A stretch of 64,000 bases of DNA from Bradyrhizobium sp. G127 (lineage in GTDB: Bacteria > Pseudomonadota > Alphaproteobacteria > Rhizobiales > Xanthobacteraceae): positions 2,356,001-2,420,000 of the forward strand of contig NZ_JAKFGN010000001.1 of the NCBI RefSeq assembly GCF_021502575.1, given 5' to 3'. Below are positions 24,870 through 33,856 of this stretch, piece after piece (the stretch's first letter is position 1; each line of letters opens with the position of its first letter). The notes below the pieces were generated by a model. That model made no database searches, was not told the origin of the DNA, and was given only the letters and a program-made list of their open reading frames with translations. The position numbers and the translations under genes were made by a program.

Positions 24870-26260
24870 GCAACCAGCGACTTGAGCTGGCCCATGCCGC
24901 CGAGCAGTGCATTGGGCGAGGGTGGACGCAACCGTCCGTCGGCGTCGGTGATCTGCATGCGTTGCAGCCACGCCTCGAATTCCGGTGCGCGTTTCAGGCC
25001 CAGCGTCTCGCGCAGGAAGAGGGCATCGTGAAACGACGTGCTCTGATAGTTGAGCATCACGTCGTCCGCGCCGGGAATGCCCATGATGAAGCTAATGCCG
25101 GCGGTGCCGAGCAGCACCAGCAGCGTATCCATGTCGTCCTGATCGGCTTCGGCATGATTGGTGTAGCAAATATCGCAGCCGAGTGGCAGGCCGAGCAGCT
25201 TGCCGCAGAAATGATCTTCCAGACCGGCGCGGATGATCTGCTTGCCGTCGTAGAGATATTCGGGACCGATGAAGCCGACCACGGTATTGACGAGCAACGG
25301 CTTGTAGCGTCGCGCCAGCGCATAGGCCCGCGCCTCGCAGGTCTGCTGATCGACTCCGAAGTTGGCGTCGGCGGAAAGTGCGCTGCCTTGTCCGGTTTCG
25401 AAATACATCACGTTGTCGCCGACGGTGCCCCGCTTTAACGACAGTGCCGCGTCGCGCGCCTCGTCGAGGATTTCCGGTGTGACGCCGAAGGAGCGGTTGG
25501 TCTTCTCGGTCCCGCCGATCGACTGAAACACGAGATCGACCGGCGCGCCGACCTCGGCGAGTTTCACGGTGTTGGTAACGTGAGTCAGCACGCAACTCTG
25601 GGTCGGAATCGCGAAGTGCTGGATCACTTCATCCAGCATGTGCAAGAGATCGCGGAGCACAGGCATGCTGTCGGATGCGGGATTGAGTCCGATCACCGCG
25701 TCGCCGGAGCCCATCAGCAAGCCGTCCAGCGTCGATGCCGCCACGCCTCGCAGGTCGTCGGTGGGATGGTTGGGTTGCAACCGCACCGACAGATGGCCCT
25801 CAAGCCCGATGGTATCGCGAAAGCGGGTAATGACACGGACCTTGCGCGCGACTGCGATCAAATCCTGATTGCGCATGATCTTGGAGACGGCCGCGACCAT
25901 TTCCGGGGTGAGGCCACGCGCCAGGGCCGCCAGCGCTTCGGTGGTGGCTTGTTCGGACAGTAGCCAGTTACGGAAGTCCCCGACGGTCATGTGCGACACC
26001 GGCGCGAACGCCTTCGCATCGTGGCTGTCGATGATGAGGCGGGTGATGTTGTCGTCTTCGTAAGGTATCAGCGCCTCGGTGAGGAACTGCTTGAGCGGGG
26101 TTTCCGCAAGGACATGACGCGCCGCCATCCGTTCCTGCGCGGTGGCAGCGCCGATGCCTGCAAGATAATCGCCCGAACGCGCAGGGCTGGCATAAGCCAT
26201 CACCTGCTTCAGGTTATCGAAGGCGAACAGTTGCTGGTCGATGGCGGTACGATAGCGCAA
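24866..26260 (-). CDS. eutB: Ethanolamine ammonia-lyase large subunit
   Basis: 464 residues, from a TTG start with GAGGTGG upstream. EutB carries the catalytic TIM barrel of the B12-dependent enzyme that splits ethanolamine into acetaldehyde and ammonia. Recognisable: ASPARSGDYLAGIGAATAQER near the start, IPYEDDNITRLI, GLMGSGDAVIGLNPASDS-like core (LLMGSGDAVIGLNPASDS) and VGFIGPEYLYDGKQIIRAGLEDHF. Second gene in eat-eutB-eutC. Confidence 0.95.
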   Translation of the reverse strand: MRYRTAIDQQLFAFDNLKQVMAYASPARSGDYLAGIGAATAQERMAARHVLAETPLKQFLTEALIPYEDDNITRLIIDSHDAKAFAPVSHMTVGDFRNWLLSEQATTEALAALARGLTPEMVAAVSKIMRNQDLIAVARKVRVITRFRDTIGLEGHLSVRLQPNHPTDDLRGVAASTLDGLLMGSGDAVIGLNPASDSMPVLRDLLHMLDEVIQHFAIPTQSCVLTHVTNTVKLAEVGAPVDLVFQSIGGTEKTNRSFGVTPEILDEARDAALSLKRGTVGDNVMYFETGQGSALSADANFGVDQQTCEARAYALARRYKPLLVNTVVGFIGPEYLYDGKQIIRAGLEDHFCGKLLGLPLGCDICYTNHAEADQDDMDTLLVLLGTAGISFIMGIPGADDVMLNYQSTSFHDALFLRETLGLKRAPEFEAWLQRMQITDADGRLRPPSPNALLGGMGQLKSLVA

Positions 26261-26288
26261 CGGTTTCCACCTCGTATAGTGACAAGCC

Positions 26289-27701
26289 TTATTCCGCCGG
26301 CACAGAGTTCGCCGTGACGGACAGCATCTCGTCGGGCGCTGCCGAGTCGCGCTGGCCGGCCGTCAGTCTGAAGTAGGCATAGGCCAGCCCCATCAGCACG
26401 AGGAACAGCAGCGTCAGCATAGCATTGAACCACACCATCGCGAACAGGCAAACCAGTCCAAGTCCGAATGCGATGGCCGGGAACGCGGGATAGAACGGCG
26501 CGCGATAGGTGCGGACCAGGTTGGGTTCACTCTGTCGCAGTTTGAACAACGCGGCCATCGAGATCAGGTACATGATGATCGCCCCGAACACCGACATGGT
26601 CACGATGTTGGCGGTGAGCGTCTGTCCGCCGAACTGCACCCATTCGTCGCTGAAGATCGCGATGAGGCCGACCGCGCCGCCCGCCAGCAGGGCGCGGTGC
26701 GGGGTGTTGAAGCGCGGGCTGAGCGCGGCGAATGTTTTGGGGAGATAGCCGGCGCGCGCCAGAGCGAAGATCTGGCGTGAATAGCCCATGATGATGCCGT
26801 GGAACGAGGCGATCAGCCCGAACAGGCCGATCCACACCAGCATGTGCAGCCAGCCGCTGTTTTCTCCGACGACGACTTTCATTGCCTGCGGCAAGGGATC
26901 GTTGATGTTGGCGAGCTTGCTCCAGTCGCCGACACCGCCGGCAAAGATCATGACGCCGAAGGCCAGCAGCACCAGCGTGAGAATGCCTGCCACGTAAGCG
27001 ATCGGAATTGTCTTCTGCGGCTCCTTGGCTTCTTCGGCGGCCATCGCAGCGCCCTCGATGGCGAGGAAGAACCAGATCGCGAACGGAATCGATGCAAAGA
27101 TGCCGGAAATCGCGGCACCGTTGAACGTGTTGCCGCCGGCCCAGCCGTTGGCGACAAAATTTGCCATCGACCATCCGGGTGCAACCACGCCCATGAAAAC
27201 CAGTAGTTCAGCGATTGCCAGCACCGTAACGAACAGTTCGAAGGCAGCGGCGATGCCGACGCCGATCCAGTTCAGCGCGATGAAGATGACATAGGCGCTC
27301 AGCGCGAACCATTTCGGGTTGATGCCCGGAAATTGCACATTGAGATAAGCGCCGATGGCGAGAGAAATCGCAGGCGGCGCGAAAACGAACTCAACCAAAG
27401 TGGCAAAGCCGGCAATGAACCCACCGGTCGGTCCAAAGGCGCGCCGCGCATAGGCGAACGGACCGCCGGCATGGGGAATGGCGGTCGACAGTTCGGTGAA
27501 GCTGAAGATGAAAGTGGTGTACATAGTGGCGACCAGCACGGTGGCGACCAGAAAACCCAGCGTGCCAGCTGTATTCCAGCCGTAGCTCCAGCCGAAATAT
27601 TCTCCGGAGATCACAAGCCCCACGGCGATGCCCCAGAGCTGAAACGGGCCAAGCACTTTCTGCAGGCCGGCGGAATGTGACGGGACTTGGGTCGGTGCCA
27701 T
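26289..27701 (-). CDS. eat: Ethanolamine permease (APC superfamily)
   Basis: 470 residues from the ATG at 27699-27701 with a GGAGG site. About twelve membrane helices of the amino acid/polyamine/organocation type; VLGPFQLWGIAVGLVISGEYFGWSYGW is the family start, and SFTELSTAIPHAGGPFAYARRAFG and EGAAMAAEEAKEPQKTIPIAY are conserved regions. The frame remains open about 300 codons upstream, but that part overlaps fabG and is not coding. The eutBC genes follow after 28 bases, which fixes the substrate as ethanolamine. Confidence 0.9.
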   Translation of the reverse strand: MAPTQVPSHSAGLQKVLGPFQLWGIAVGLVISGEYFGWSYGWNTAGTLGFLVATVLVATMYTTFIFSFTELSTAIPHAGGPFAYARRAFGPTGGFIAGFATLVEFVFAPPAISLAIGAYLNVQFPGINPKWFALSAYVIFIALNWIGVGIAAAFELFVTVLAIAELLVFMGVVAPGWSMANFVANGWAGGNTFNGAAISGIFASIPFAIWFFLAIEGAAMAAEEAKEPQKTIPIAYVAGILTLVLLAFGVMIFAGGVGDWSKLANINDPLPQAMKVVVGENSGWLHMLVWIGLFGLIASFHGIIMGYSRQIFALARAGYLPKTFAALSPRFNTPHRALLAGGAVGLIAIFSDEWVQFGGQTLTANIVTMSVFGAIIMYLISMAALFKLRQSEPNLVRTYRAPFYPAFPAIAFGLGLVCLFAMVWFNAMLTLLFLVLMGLAYAYFRLTAGQRDSAAPDEMLSVTANSVPAE

Positions 27702-27733
27702 CGGTGTGTCCTCCGTTGCGATGCAGGGAAATA

Positions 27734-27749
27734 TGCAAGGGAGGTGCCA
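27734..27749 (-). promoter_or_regulatory. Sigma-54 promoter of the eat-eutBC operon
   Basis: Minus strand TGGCAC-CTCCC-TTGCA matches the RpoN consensus TGGCAC-N5-TTGC with the exact -24/-12 spacing. The start point would fall near 27723, about 22 bases before the eat ATG, with the GGAGG ribosome site in between. A perfect inverted repeat stands just upstream. Confidence 0.75.
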
Positions 27750-27752
27750 TGA

Positions 27753-27770
27753 GACCGCGGAAGCGCGGTC
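27753..27770. promoter_or_regulatory. Inverted repeat next to the sigma-54 promoter
   Basis: GACCGCG (27753-27759) and CGCGGTC (27764-27770) around GAAG. It abuts the -24 element, closer than typical enhancer sites, so it may be a repressor operator or a 5' structure rather than an activator site. Confidence 0.4.
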
Positions 27771-27878
27771 AAAGAGGGCCGTTTTGTGACAAGAGTTTAG
27801 GCAGAAGTCATTGACGAGCGGCGTTTTCTTGCGGCAAACGGTGCACCAATTGACTTGGGACAATTCCAAGGGGGCGAC

Positions 27879-28616
27879 ATGTTTGATTTGACTGGCAGGA
27901 CCGCACTCGTCACCGGCGCGACCGGAGGCATCGGTGGCGCGATCGCGCGCGCGCTGCATACGCAAGGTGCGACTGTTGCGATCTCCGGCACGCGGCGTGA
28001 AGCGCTCGACACACTGGCCGGCGAACTGAAAGACCGCGTGCATGTGCTGCCGTGCAATCTGTCCGACATGGCCGAAGTCGAAGCGCTGGTTCCCGCCGCC
28101 GAAAAGGCAATGGGTCAGCTCGACATTCTCGTCGCCAACGCCGGCATCACCCGCGACAATCTTTTCGTGCAATTGCGCGATGAGGATTTTGACGACGTCA
28201 TCCGGGTCAACCTGACGGCGACCTTCCGTCTTGCGCGCGCAGCGACCAAATTGATGATGCGCAAGCGGTTCGGACGAATCATCGCGATTACCTCGGTGGT
28301 CGGCGTCACCGGCAACGCGGGGCAGGGCAACTATGCCGCCTCGAAGGCCGGACTGATCGGAATGATGAAATCGGTGGCGGCGGAATACGCCCGCCGCAAT
28401 GTGACAGCCAATTGCATCGCACCCGGCTTCATCGCAACGCCGATGACCGACGTTCTGAATGAAAAGCAGCGCGAGGGGGTTCTCGCCAAGGTGCCGGCCG
28501 GGCGGCTCGGAACACCCGACGACATCGCCGCGGCAGCCGTTTACCTCGCCTCCAACGAGGCGGCCTACGTGACCGGCCAGACCATCCATGTCAACGGCGG
28601 CATGGCCATGATTTGA
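27879..28616 (+). CDS. fabG: 3-oxoacyl-ACP reductase
   Basis: 245 residues from ATG 27879 (AAGGGGG site). SDR with cofactor motif TGATGGIG (12-19), NAGITRDN, catalytic Ser in ITSVVGVTGNAGQGNYAASKAG with Y-x3-K, and the FabG ending YVTGQTIHVNGGMAMI. It reduces 3-oxoacyl-ACP with NADPH. acpP and fabF follow, which confirms the fatty acid role. Confidence 0.95.
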   Translation: MFDLTGRTALVTGATGGIGGAIARALHTQGATVAISGTRREALDTLAGELKDRVHVLPCNLSDMAEVEALVPAAEKAMGQLDILVANAGITRDNLFVQLRDEDFDDVIRVNLTATFRLARAATKLMMRKRFGRIIAITSVVGVTGNAGQGNYAASKAGLIGMMKSVAAEYARRNVTANCIAPGFIATPMTDVLNEKQREGVLAKVPAGRLGTPDDIAAAAVYLASNEAAYVTGQTIHVNGGMAMI

Positions 28617-28917
28617 GCCTGATTCCGCAGGTTTTTTGTCAAGCGGGAAGGCTGCTGGACGGAGGCCGGGGCCGTGTGGTCAACTCCCGGGAAGTATGGT
28701 AACCGAACGGCAATCGGTTGGGGAAAACGCCATTGCAGGATCGCCAAACCCCGTATATTGCCGTTGCGGCGCTAGCCGCCGTTTTCGGCAATCTCGCTCC
28801 ACTGGCGGGAGTGTGGGAACGCGTGGTACGGACGGCACGAATTCGCAATTTTTCGCACCGCGAGGGGCTCGTATCGTTTTGCGGTCGAGTTTAATGGAAC
28901 AAGCACGAGGTTAAACG
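28617..28917. other. Intergenic region with candidate acpP promoter
   Basis: About 300 bases. TTGCAG (28733-28738) and TATATT (28754-28759) form a possible acpP promoter, though the 15-base spacer is short. A stem-loop TTGCCG...CGGCAA with internal complementarity follows immediately downstream. I see no reading frame with a ribosome site. Confidence 0.4.
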
Positions 28918-29157
28918 ATGAGTGAGATTGGCGAGCGAGTTAAGAAGATTGTGGTCGAGCACCTTGGTGTTGAACCCGAGAAGGTGGTCGATGCTGCAAG
29001 TTTCATCGACGATCTCGGCGCCGACAGCCTCGATACGGTCGAACTCGTGATGGCGTTCGAAGAAGAATTCGGTTGCGAAATTCCCGACGACGCTGCGGAA
29101 ACCATCCTCACTGTGGGCGACGCCACAAAGTTCCTCGAAAAGAACGCAAAGAGCTGA
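28918..29157 (+). CDS. acpP: Acyl carrier protein
   Basis: 79 residues, acidic. The phosphopantetheine Ser is Ser37 in [19 protein letters not shown]. It carries growing acyl chains as thioesters. Located between fabG and fabF as usual, with a terminator-like hairpin after it. Confidence 0.98.
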   Translation: MSEIGERVKKIVVEHLGVEPEKVVDAASFIDDLGADSLDTVELVMAFEEEFGCEIPDDAAETILTVGDATKFLEKNAKS

Positions 29158-29183
29158 CGCCAACGCGCAGCCACGACGACACG

Positions 29184-29224
29184 CGGCGGGTTGTGATTGA
29201 ACGGCCCGCCGTCTTGCTGTTTTA
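29184..29224 (+). terminator. Partial terminator after acpP
   Basis: CGGCGGG (29184-29190) with CCCGCCG (29205-29211), a 14-base loop, then TCTTGCTGTTTTA. The broken T-run suggests incomplete termination, so acpP may be made in excess over fabF. Confidence 0.5.
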
Positions 29225-29281
29225 GTGGTATGGCCTGTTAGCGGGCTGCGGGGCGTCGCCGATCAAGCCGGAGATGGAAGT

Positions 29282-30547
29282 ATGAGGCGGGTTGTCGTCA
29301 CGGGCCTAGGCATGGTTTCGCCGCTCGCCAATGGCGTTGAGCCGACCTGGAAACGCATCCTCAACGGCGACAGCGGCGCCAGCCGTATCGAGAAATTCGA
29401 GGTTTCTGACCTCACCTGCCAGATCGCCTGCATGGTTCCGCGTGGTGACGGTGCCGATGGCACCTTCAATCCTGACCAGTGGATGGAGCCGAAGGAACAG
29501 CGCAAGGTCGACGATTTCATCATCTTCGCGATGGCTGCCGCGACCCAGGCGCTCGATGACGCCAACTGGCATCCGAGTACCGAGGAAGAACGCTGCGCCA
29601 CCGGCACCATGATCGGTTCGGGAATCGGCGGCGTCGAAGGCATCGGCGAAGCCGCCGTGATCCTGAAGGAGCGGGGACCGCGCAAGCTGTCGCCGTTCTT
29701 CATTCCAGGCCGCCTTATCAATCTCGCGTCCGGCTACGTCTCGATCAAACACGGTCTCAAGGGGCCGAACCACGCGGTCGTCACCGCCTGCTCGACCGGC
29801 GCGCACGCCATCGGTGATGCCAGCCGCCTGATCGCCTTCGGCGACGCCGACGTGATGGTGGCCGGCGGGGCCGAGTCGGCCGTCAACCGTCTGGCCATGG
29901 GCGGCTTCTGCGCGCTGCGCGCGATGGCCACCAAGTTCAACGACAATCCCACCATCGCGTCGCGGCCCTACGATAAGGATCGCGATGGTTTCGTGATGGG
30001 CGAAGGCGCGGGCATCGTGGTGCTCGAGGAATACGAGCACGCGAAAAAGCGCGGCGCAAAGATTTACGCTGAGGTCGTAGGCTACGGCCTGACCGGCGAC
30101 GCCTATCACATCACCGCGCCCGCCGAAGACGGCGACGGCGCGTTCCGCTGCATGGGCATGGCGATGAAGCGCGCCGGCATGACGGCATCAGACATCGACT
30201 ACATCAATGCCCACGGCACCTCGACGCCGCTCGGGGACGAGATCGAACTCGGCGCAGCCCAGCGCCTGCTCGGCAATGCCGCCTCCAAGGTGTCGATGTC
30301 CTCGACCAAATCCTCGACCGGGCATCTGCTCGGCGCGGCCGGCGCGATCGAGGCCATCTTCAGTATCCTGGCGATTCGGGATAACGTCGCGCCGCCGACG
30401 ATCAATCTCGATAATCCATCCGTCGAGACCGCGATTGATCTTGTGCCGAAAAAGGCGAGGCCGCGCGAAATTAACGTTGCTCTCTCGAACTCGTTCGGTT
30501 TCGGCGGGACCAATGCATCGCTAATCCTCCGTCGCTTGGCGAACTAG
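29282..30547 (+). CDS. fabF: 3-oxoacyl-ACP synthase II
   Basis: 421 residues from ATG 29282 (GGAGATGG site). It condenses malonyl-ACP with acyl-ACP. The Cys-His-His triad is visible: C170 in VVTACSTGAHA, His in NAHGTSTPLGD and His in KSSTGHLLGAAG. The C-terminal glycine-rich loop NSFGFGGTNASL is intact. An upstream in-frame start at 29225 lacks a ribosome site. Confidence 0.97.
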   Translation: MRRVVVTGLGMVSPLANGVEPTWKRILNGDSGASRIEKFEVSDLTCQIACMVPRGDGADGTFNPDQWMEPKEQRKVDDFIIFAMAAATQALDDANWHPSTEEERCATGTMIGSGIGGVEGIGEAAVILKERGPRKLSPFFIPGRLINLASGYVSIKHGLKGPNHAVVTACSTGAHAIGDASRLIAFGDADVMVAGGAESAVNRLAMGGFCALRAMATKFNDNPTIASRPYDKDRDGFVMGEGAGIVVLEEYEHAKKRGAKIYAEVVGYGLTGDAYHITAPAEDGDGAFRCMGMAMKRAGMTASDIDYINAHGTSTPLGDEIELGAAQRLLGNAASKVSMSSTKSSTGHLLGAAGAIEAIFSILAIRDNVAPPTINLDNPSVETAIDLVPKKARPREINVALSNSFGFGGTNASLILRRLAN

Positions 30548-30737
30548 ACTGTTTCCAATGATTGCCCTTGCTGTTTTGCGCGCAGTCCGTGCGGCAAGGA
30601 TATAAGGATCGATACGGGCGAGGCGAAAGAAACTGTTTTCAAGGTTTTGCCGTATTCGGACATAATTTGTCTCACGGGCCCACGTATAATACTGAAACAA
30701 CGACACTAATCGGCCGGCAGGATTTTAGGTTGCTTCG

Positions 30738-32084
30738 ATGAGCCAAAGACCACCCATTGCGCCCCGAAGTCCGCGCGCGGCGCTCGAGCCCGAGCAGGTG
30801 CCGCAGCCGCCGAAACATTCGCAGCGCGCCCGCAATACATTCGTCGTCGTCGGCAATGCCATCATGACGTTCCTGATCGTCGCGATGCTGCTGGTGGGCG
30901 GTGTGTTTTTCTACGGCAAGAAGACCATCGAGACCAAAGGTCCGCTCGCCGAGGACAAGGTCGTCAATATTCCGCCGCGTGCCGGCATGACCGACATCGG
31001 TGACATTCTTCAACGCAACGGCGTGATTACGGCCGACCGCTGGACCTTTATCGGCAGCGTTCTCGCACTCAATGCGCGGTCCGGCCTCAAGTCCGGCGAA
31101 TATCTGTTCCAGAAGAACGCCAGCCTGCGTGACGTCATCAACACCATCGTTGAAGGCAAGGTGGTGCAGCATTCCATCACAATTCCCGAAGGGCTCACAT
31201 CGGAGCAGATCGTCGCCCGGATTCAGGACAACGATATTTTCGCGGGCTCACTGAAGGAACAGCCGCGCGAGGGCACGTTGCTGCCTGACACCTATAACTT
31301 TCCCCGCGGTACGCCGCGCGATCAGGTGATCCAGCGGATGCAGCAGGCGCAGAAGCGCGTGCTCGCCGACGTCTGGGCACGGCGCAATCCCGACATTCCG
31401 GTCCGCTCCCCCGAGCAGCTCGTGACGCTCGCTTCCATCGTCGAAAAGGAAACCGGCAAGGCGGACGAACGCAGCCGCGTCGCCGCAGTGTTCACCAATC
31501 GCCTGCGCCAGCGCATCAAGCTGCAATCCGATCCGACCATCATCTATGGTCTCGTCGGCGGCAAGGGCACGCTCGGCCGGCCAATCAAGCGCAGCGAGAT
31601 CCAGCAGCCGTCGCCATACAATACATACGTGATCGACGGGCTGCCGCCGGGACCGATCGCCAACCCCGGACGCGCCTCGCTGGAGGCCACCGCCAATCCC
31701 GCGCGCACCCGTGACCTGTTCTTCGTCGCCGACGGCACCGGCGGTCATACTTTCACGGAAACCTACGACCAGCATCAGAAGGGCGTTGCGAAGCTGCGCG
31801 CGATGGAGCGCCAGCAGCAGAACGACACGGTTGAAGCCGACGACCAGCCGGTCGCGGCGACACCGGCTGCGCCCGCTGCAACGGCGCCGGCCGCCACCGC
31901 TCCCGCCAAACCGGCGGCGGCGCCTAAGGCTGCTCCGAAGGGCACCGCGCCACGGGCATCAGCGCCGGCGAGCATCATCGCGACCGAGCCTGCGGCCGAT
32001 GGCGCCGCGCGCAAACGGACCGCCAGACGCACTCCCGCCGCGGCCCCAGCCGAAGCCGAGCCTGAAGAAGAGAAGACGCAGTAG
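30738..32084 (+). CDS. mltG: Endolytic murein transglycosylase MltG
   Basis: 448 residues. One membrane helix (about 35-60) after a proline-rich cytoplasmic start, then a LysM-like and YceG catalytic region with the Glu in LASIVEKETGKADE and the PSPYNTY...LPPGPIANPG motif. It cuts nascent glycan strands. A low-complexity A/P/T tail of about 100 residues follows the catalytic domain. A TATAAT (30685-30690) lies 48 bases upstream, without a good -35 partner. Confidence 0.93.
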   Translation: MSQRPPIAPRSPRAALEPEQVPQPPKHSQRARNTFVVVGNAIMTFLIVAMLLVGGVFFYGKKTIETKGPLAEDKVVNIPPRAGMTDIGDILQRNGVITADRWTFIGSVLALNARSGLKSGEYLFQKNASLRDVINTIVEGKVVQHSITIPEGLTSEQIVARIQDNDIFAGSLKEQPREGTLLPDTYNFPRGTPRDQVIQRMQQAQKRVLADVWARRNPDIPVRSPEQLVTLASIVEKETGKADERSRVAAVFTNRLRQRIKLQSDPTIIYGLVGGKGTLGRPIKRSEIQQPSPYNTYVIDGLPPGPIANPGRASLEATANPARTRDLFFVADGTGGHTFTETYDQHQKGVAKLRAMERQQQNDTVEADDQPVAATPAAPAATAPAATAPAKPAAAPKAAPKGTAPRASAPASIIATEPAADGAARKRTARRTPAAAPAEAEPEEEKTQ

Positions 32085-32167
32085 CTTTCGGCGATCTCTT
32101 GCGCGCTCTCCCGATTTCGGGGACAAGCTGAGCGTCGTTCCCCGAGGTTGATGGAGATCCTTTCGCG

Positions 32168-33055
32168 ATGGCGCTGTCGAGCATGACCGGCTTTGCGCGA
32201 AGCCACGGCACCAGCGGACCCTATGCGTTCGAATGGGAATTGAAATCCGTCAACGCCAAGGGCTTCGACTTCCGCATGCGGCTGCCGCCGGGATGGGATG
32301 ACATCGAAGCACCCACGCGCAAGCGTGCGACCGAGTTGCTCTCCCGCGGCACCGTCTATGCCAACCTGTCCGTCAAACGAACCGGCGCGGGGTCCATCGT
32401 TCGCATCAACGACGAGGTCTTGTCGTCGATCCTGAAAGTTGCCGCCGAAATCTCTGCCCGGACCGATGCCGTCGCGCCCAGCGTGGACGGTTTGCTCGGA
32501 ATCAAGGGCGTGATCGAGGTTGTCGAGCCGGAGAGCGATGAGGCTGAATTGCAGGCCGCCCGCGCCGCCGTCTCGGCCGCCTTCGAAGAGGCACTGCAAA
32601 GCCTGATCGATATGCGCAAACGTGAGGGTGTTGCGCTCGGCCAGATTCTTGCGCAGCGCATGGACGAGATCGAGCGTCTCGCCAGGCGCGCCGAAGCCGC
32701 TCCCGGCCGTAAGCCGGAAGCGATCAAGGCGCGGCTCGCTGAGCAGATTGCAGAATTGCTCGATACCTCCGACCGTTTCGATCCGGATCGCCTCAGCCAG
32801 GAAGCGATCATGATCGCGGCCAAGGCAGACATTCGCGAAGAACTCGATCGCATCGCCTCGCATGTGGCGCAAGCGCGTGAACTGCTCGGCAAGGGCGGCG
32901 CGGTGGGGCGGCGGCTGGATTTCCTTGCCCAGGAATTCAACCGCGAAGTGAACACCACCTGCTCGAAGTCGAATGACATCGAACTGACCAACACCGGACT
33001 CGAGATGAAGAATGTGGTGGAGCAGTTTCGCGAACAGGTTCAGAATCTGGAATAG
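32168..33055 (+). CDS. yicC: YicC/YloC-family endoribonuclease
   Basis: 295 residues starting MALSSMTGFARSHG, the family's N-terminal signature, and ending in the conserved EVNTTCSKSNDIELTNTGLEMKNVVEQFREQVQNLE. YicC proteins are RNA-cleaving enzymes. It lies 24 bases before gmk, a conserved pairing. Confidence 0.95.
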   Translation: MALSSMTGFARSHGTSGPYAFEWELKSVNAKGFDFRMRLPPGWDDIEAPTRKRATELLSRGTVYANLSVKRTGAGSIVRINDEVLSSILKVAAEISARTDAVAPSVDGLLGIKGVIEVVEPESDEAELQAARAAVSAAFEEALQSLIDMRKREGVALGQILAQRMDEIERLARRAEAAPGRKPEAIKARLAEQIAELLDTSDRFDPDRLSQEAIMIAAKADIREELDRIASHVAQARELLGKGGAVGRRLDFLAQEFNREVNTTCSKSNDIELTNTGLEMKNVVEQFREQVQNLE

Positions 33056-33078
33056 CGGCTGGAAGCGGGGATCAGGTC

Positions 33079-33735
33079 ATGACGGCGGGGGGCACCTTGA
33101 GAGGCGTTGAGCGGCGCGGGCTGATGTTCGTGCTGTCGTCGCCTTCCGGTGCCGGAAAATCCACGCTGGCGCGCATGCTGATCGAGAAGATGCCGGGTCT
33201 CAGCATGTCGGTGTCGGTCACCACCCGTCCGATGCGGCCTGGCGAGGTTGACGGCGAGCATTATCACTTCATCGACAAGGCGAAATTCGACGCCATGGTG
33301 AAGGGCGGCGAACTGCTCGAACATGCAACCGTGTTCGATAATTCCTACGGCACGCCGCGCAAGCGGGTCGAGGATGCGCTGTCTTCGGGCCATGACGTGC
33401 TGTTCGACATCGACTGGCAGGGCACGCAGCAACTGCGTGAGAAAGCGCGTGACGATGTGGTCAGTGTTTTCATCCTGCCGCCGTCCGCAGCCGATCTCGA
33501 AAAGCGACTGCATACCCGCGCGCAGGATTCCGATGAAGTGATCGCGGGGCGCATGAGCCGCGCCAGCCATGAGCTTAGCCACTGGGCGGAATACGACTAC
33601 GTCGTCATCAACAACCAGATCGACGAGGCCTATTCGCAGGTCGTCACCATCCTGAAGGCTGAGCGGCTCAAGCGCGAGCGCCAGACCGGCCTGTCGGCCT
33701 TCGTGCGCGAGTTGCAGAAGCAGTTGGAGAAGTGA
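33079..33735 (+). CDS. gmk: Guanylate kinase
   Basis: 218 residues. P-loop SSPSGAGKST (20-29), GMP-binding region SVSVTTRPMRPGEVDGEHYHF and the lid with SRASHELSHWAEYDYVV are intact. It converts GMP to GDP. The first 13 residues are an extension common in the group. A palindromic repeat follows at 33748. Confidence 0.96.
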   Translation: MTAGGTLRGVERRGLMFVLSSPSGAGKSTLARMLIEKMPGLSMSVSVTTRPMRPGEVDGEHYHFIDKAKFDAMVKGGELLEHATVFDNSYGTPRKRVEDALSSGHDVLFDIDWQGTQQLREKARDDVVSVFILPPSAADLEKRLHTRAQDSDEVIAGRMSRASHELSHWAEYDYVVINNQIDEAYSQVVTILKAERLKRERQTGLSAFVRELQKQLEK

Positions 33736-33747
33736 CGGAGCTTATCT

Positions 33748-33830
33748 CGTCATTGCGAGGAGCACTTGCGACGAAGCAATCCAGTTCTTTGATCTCAAAG
33801 CTGGATTGCTTCGCTTCGCTCGCAATGACG
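33748..33830. repeat. Long imperfect palindrome downstream of gmk (RPE/MITE-like)
   Basis: Left arm: CGTCATTGCGAG (33748-33759) ... CGAAGCAATCCAG (33772-33784). Right arm: CTGGATTGCTTCG (33801-33813) ... CTCGCAATGACG (33819-33830). The arms are complementary except for a 12-base versus 5-base interruption. The 16-base centre contains CTTTGA-TC-TCAAAG, itself a palindrome. The whole folds into one long hairpin. Elements with these ends are, from memory, dispersed in Bradyrhizobium-type genomes. Confidence 0.75.
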
Positions 33831-33856
33831 CCACGTAGTGGATAAACTGATTGCAC

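Noticed and set aside
27702-28589. N-terminal extension of the ethanolamine permease by about 300 codons
   Set aside because: Overlaps fabG antisense and the sigma-54 promoter; the ATG at 27701 has a strong ribosome site.
31775-32872. 365-codon minus-strand frame over mltG and yicC
   Set aside because: Antisense to two well-conserved proteins; no recognisable domain.
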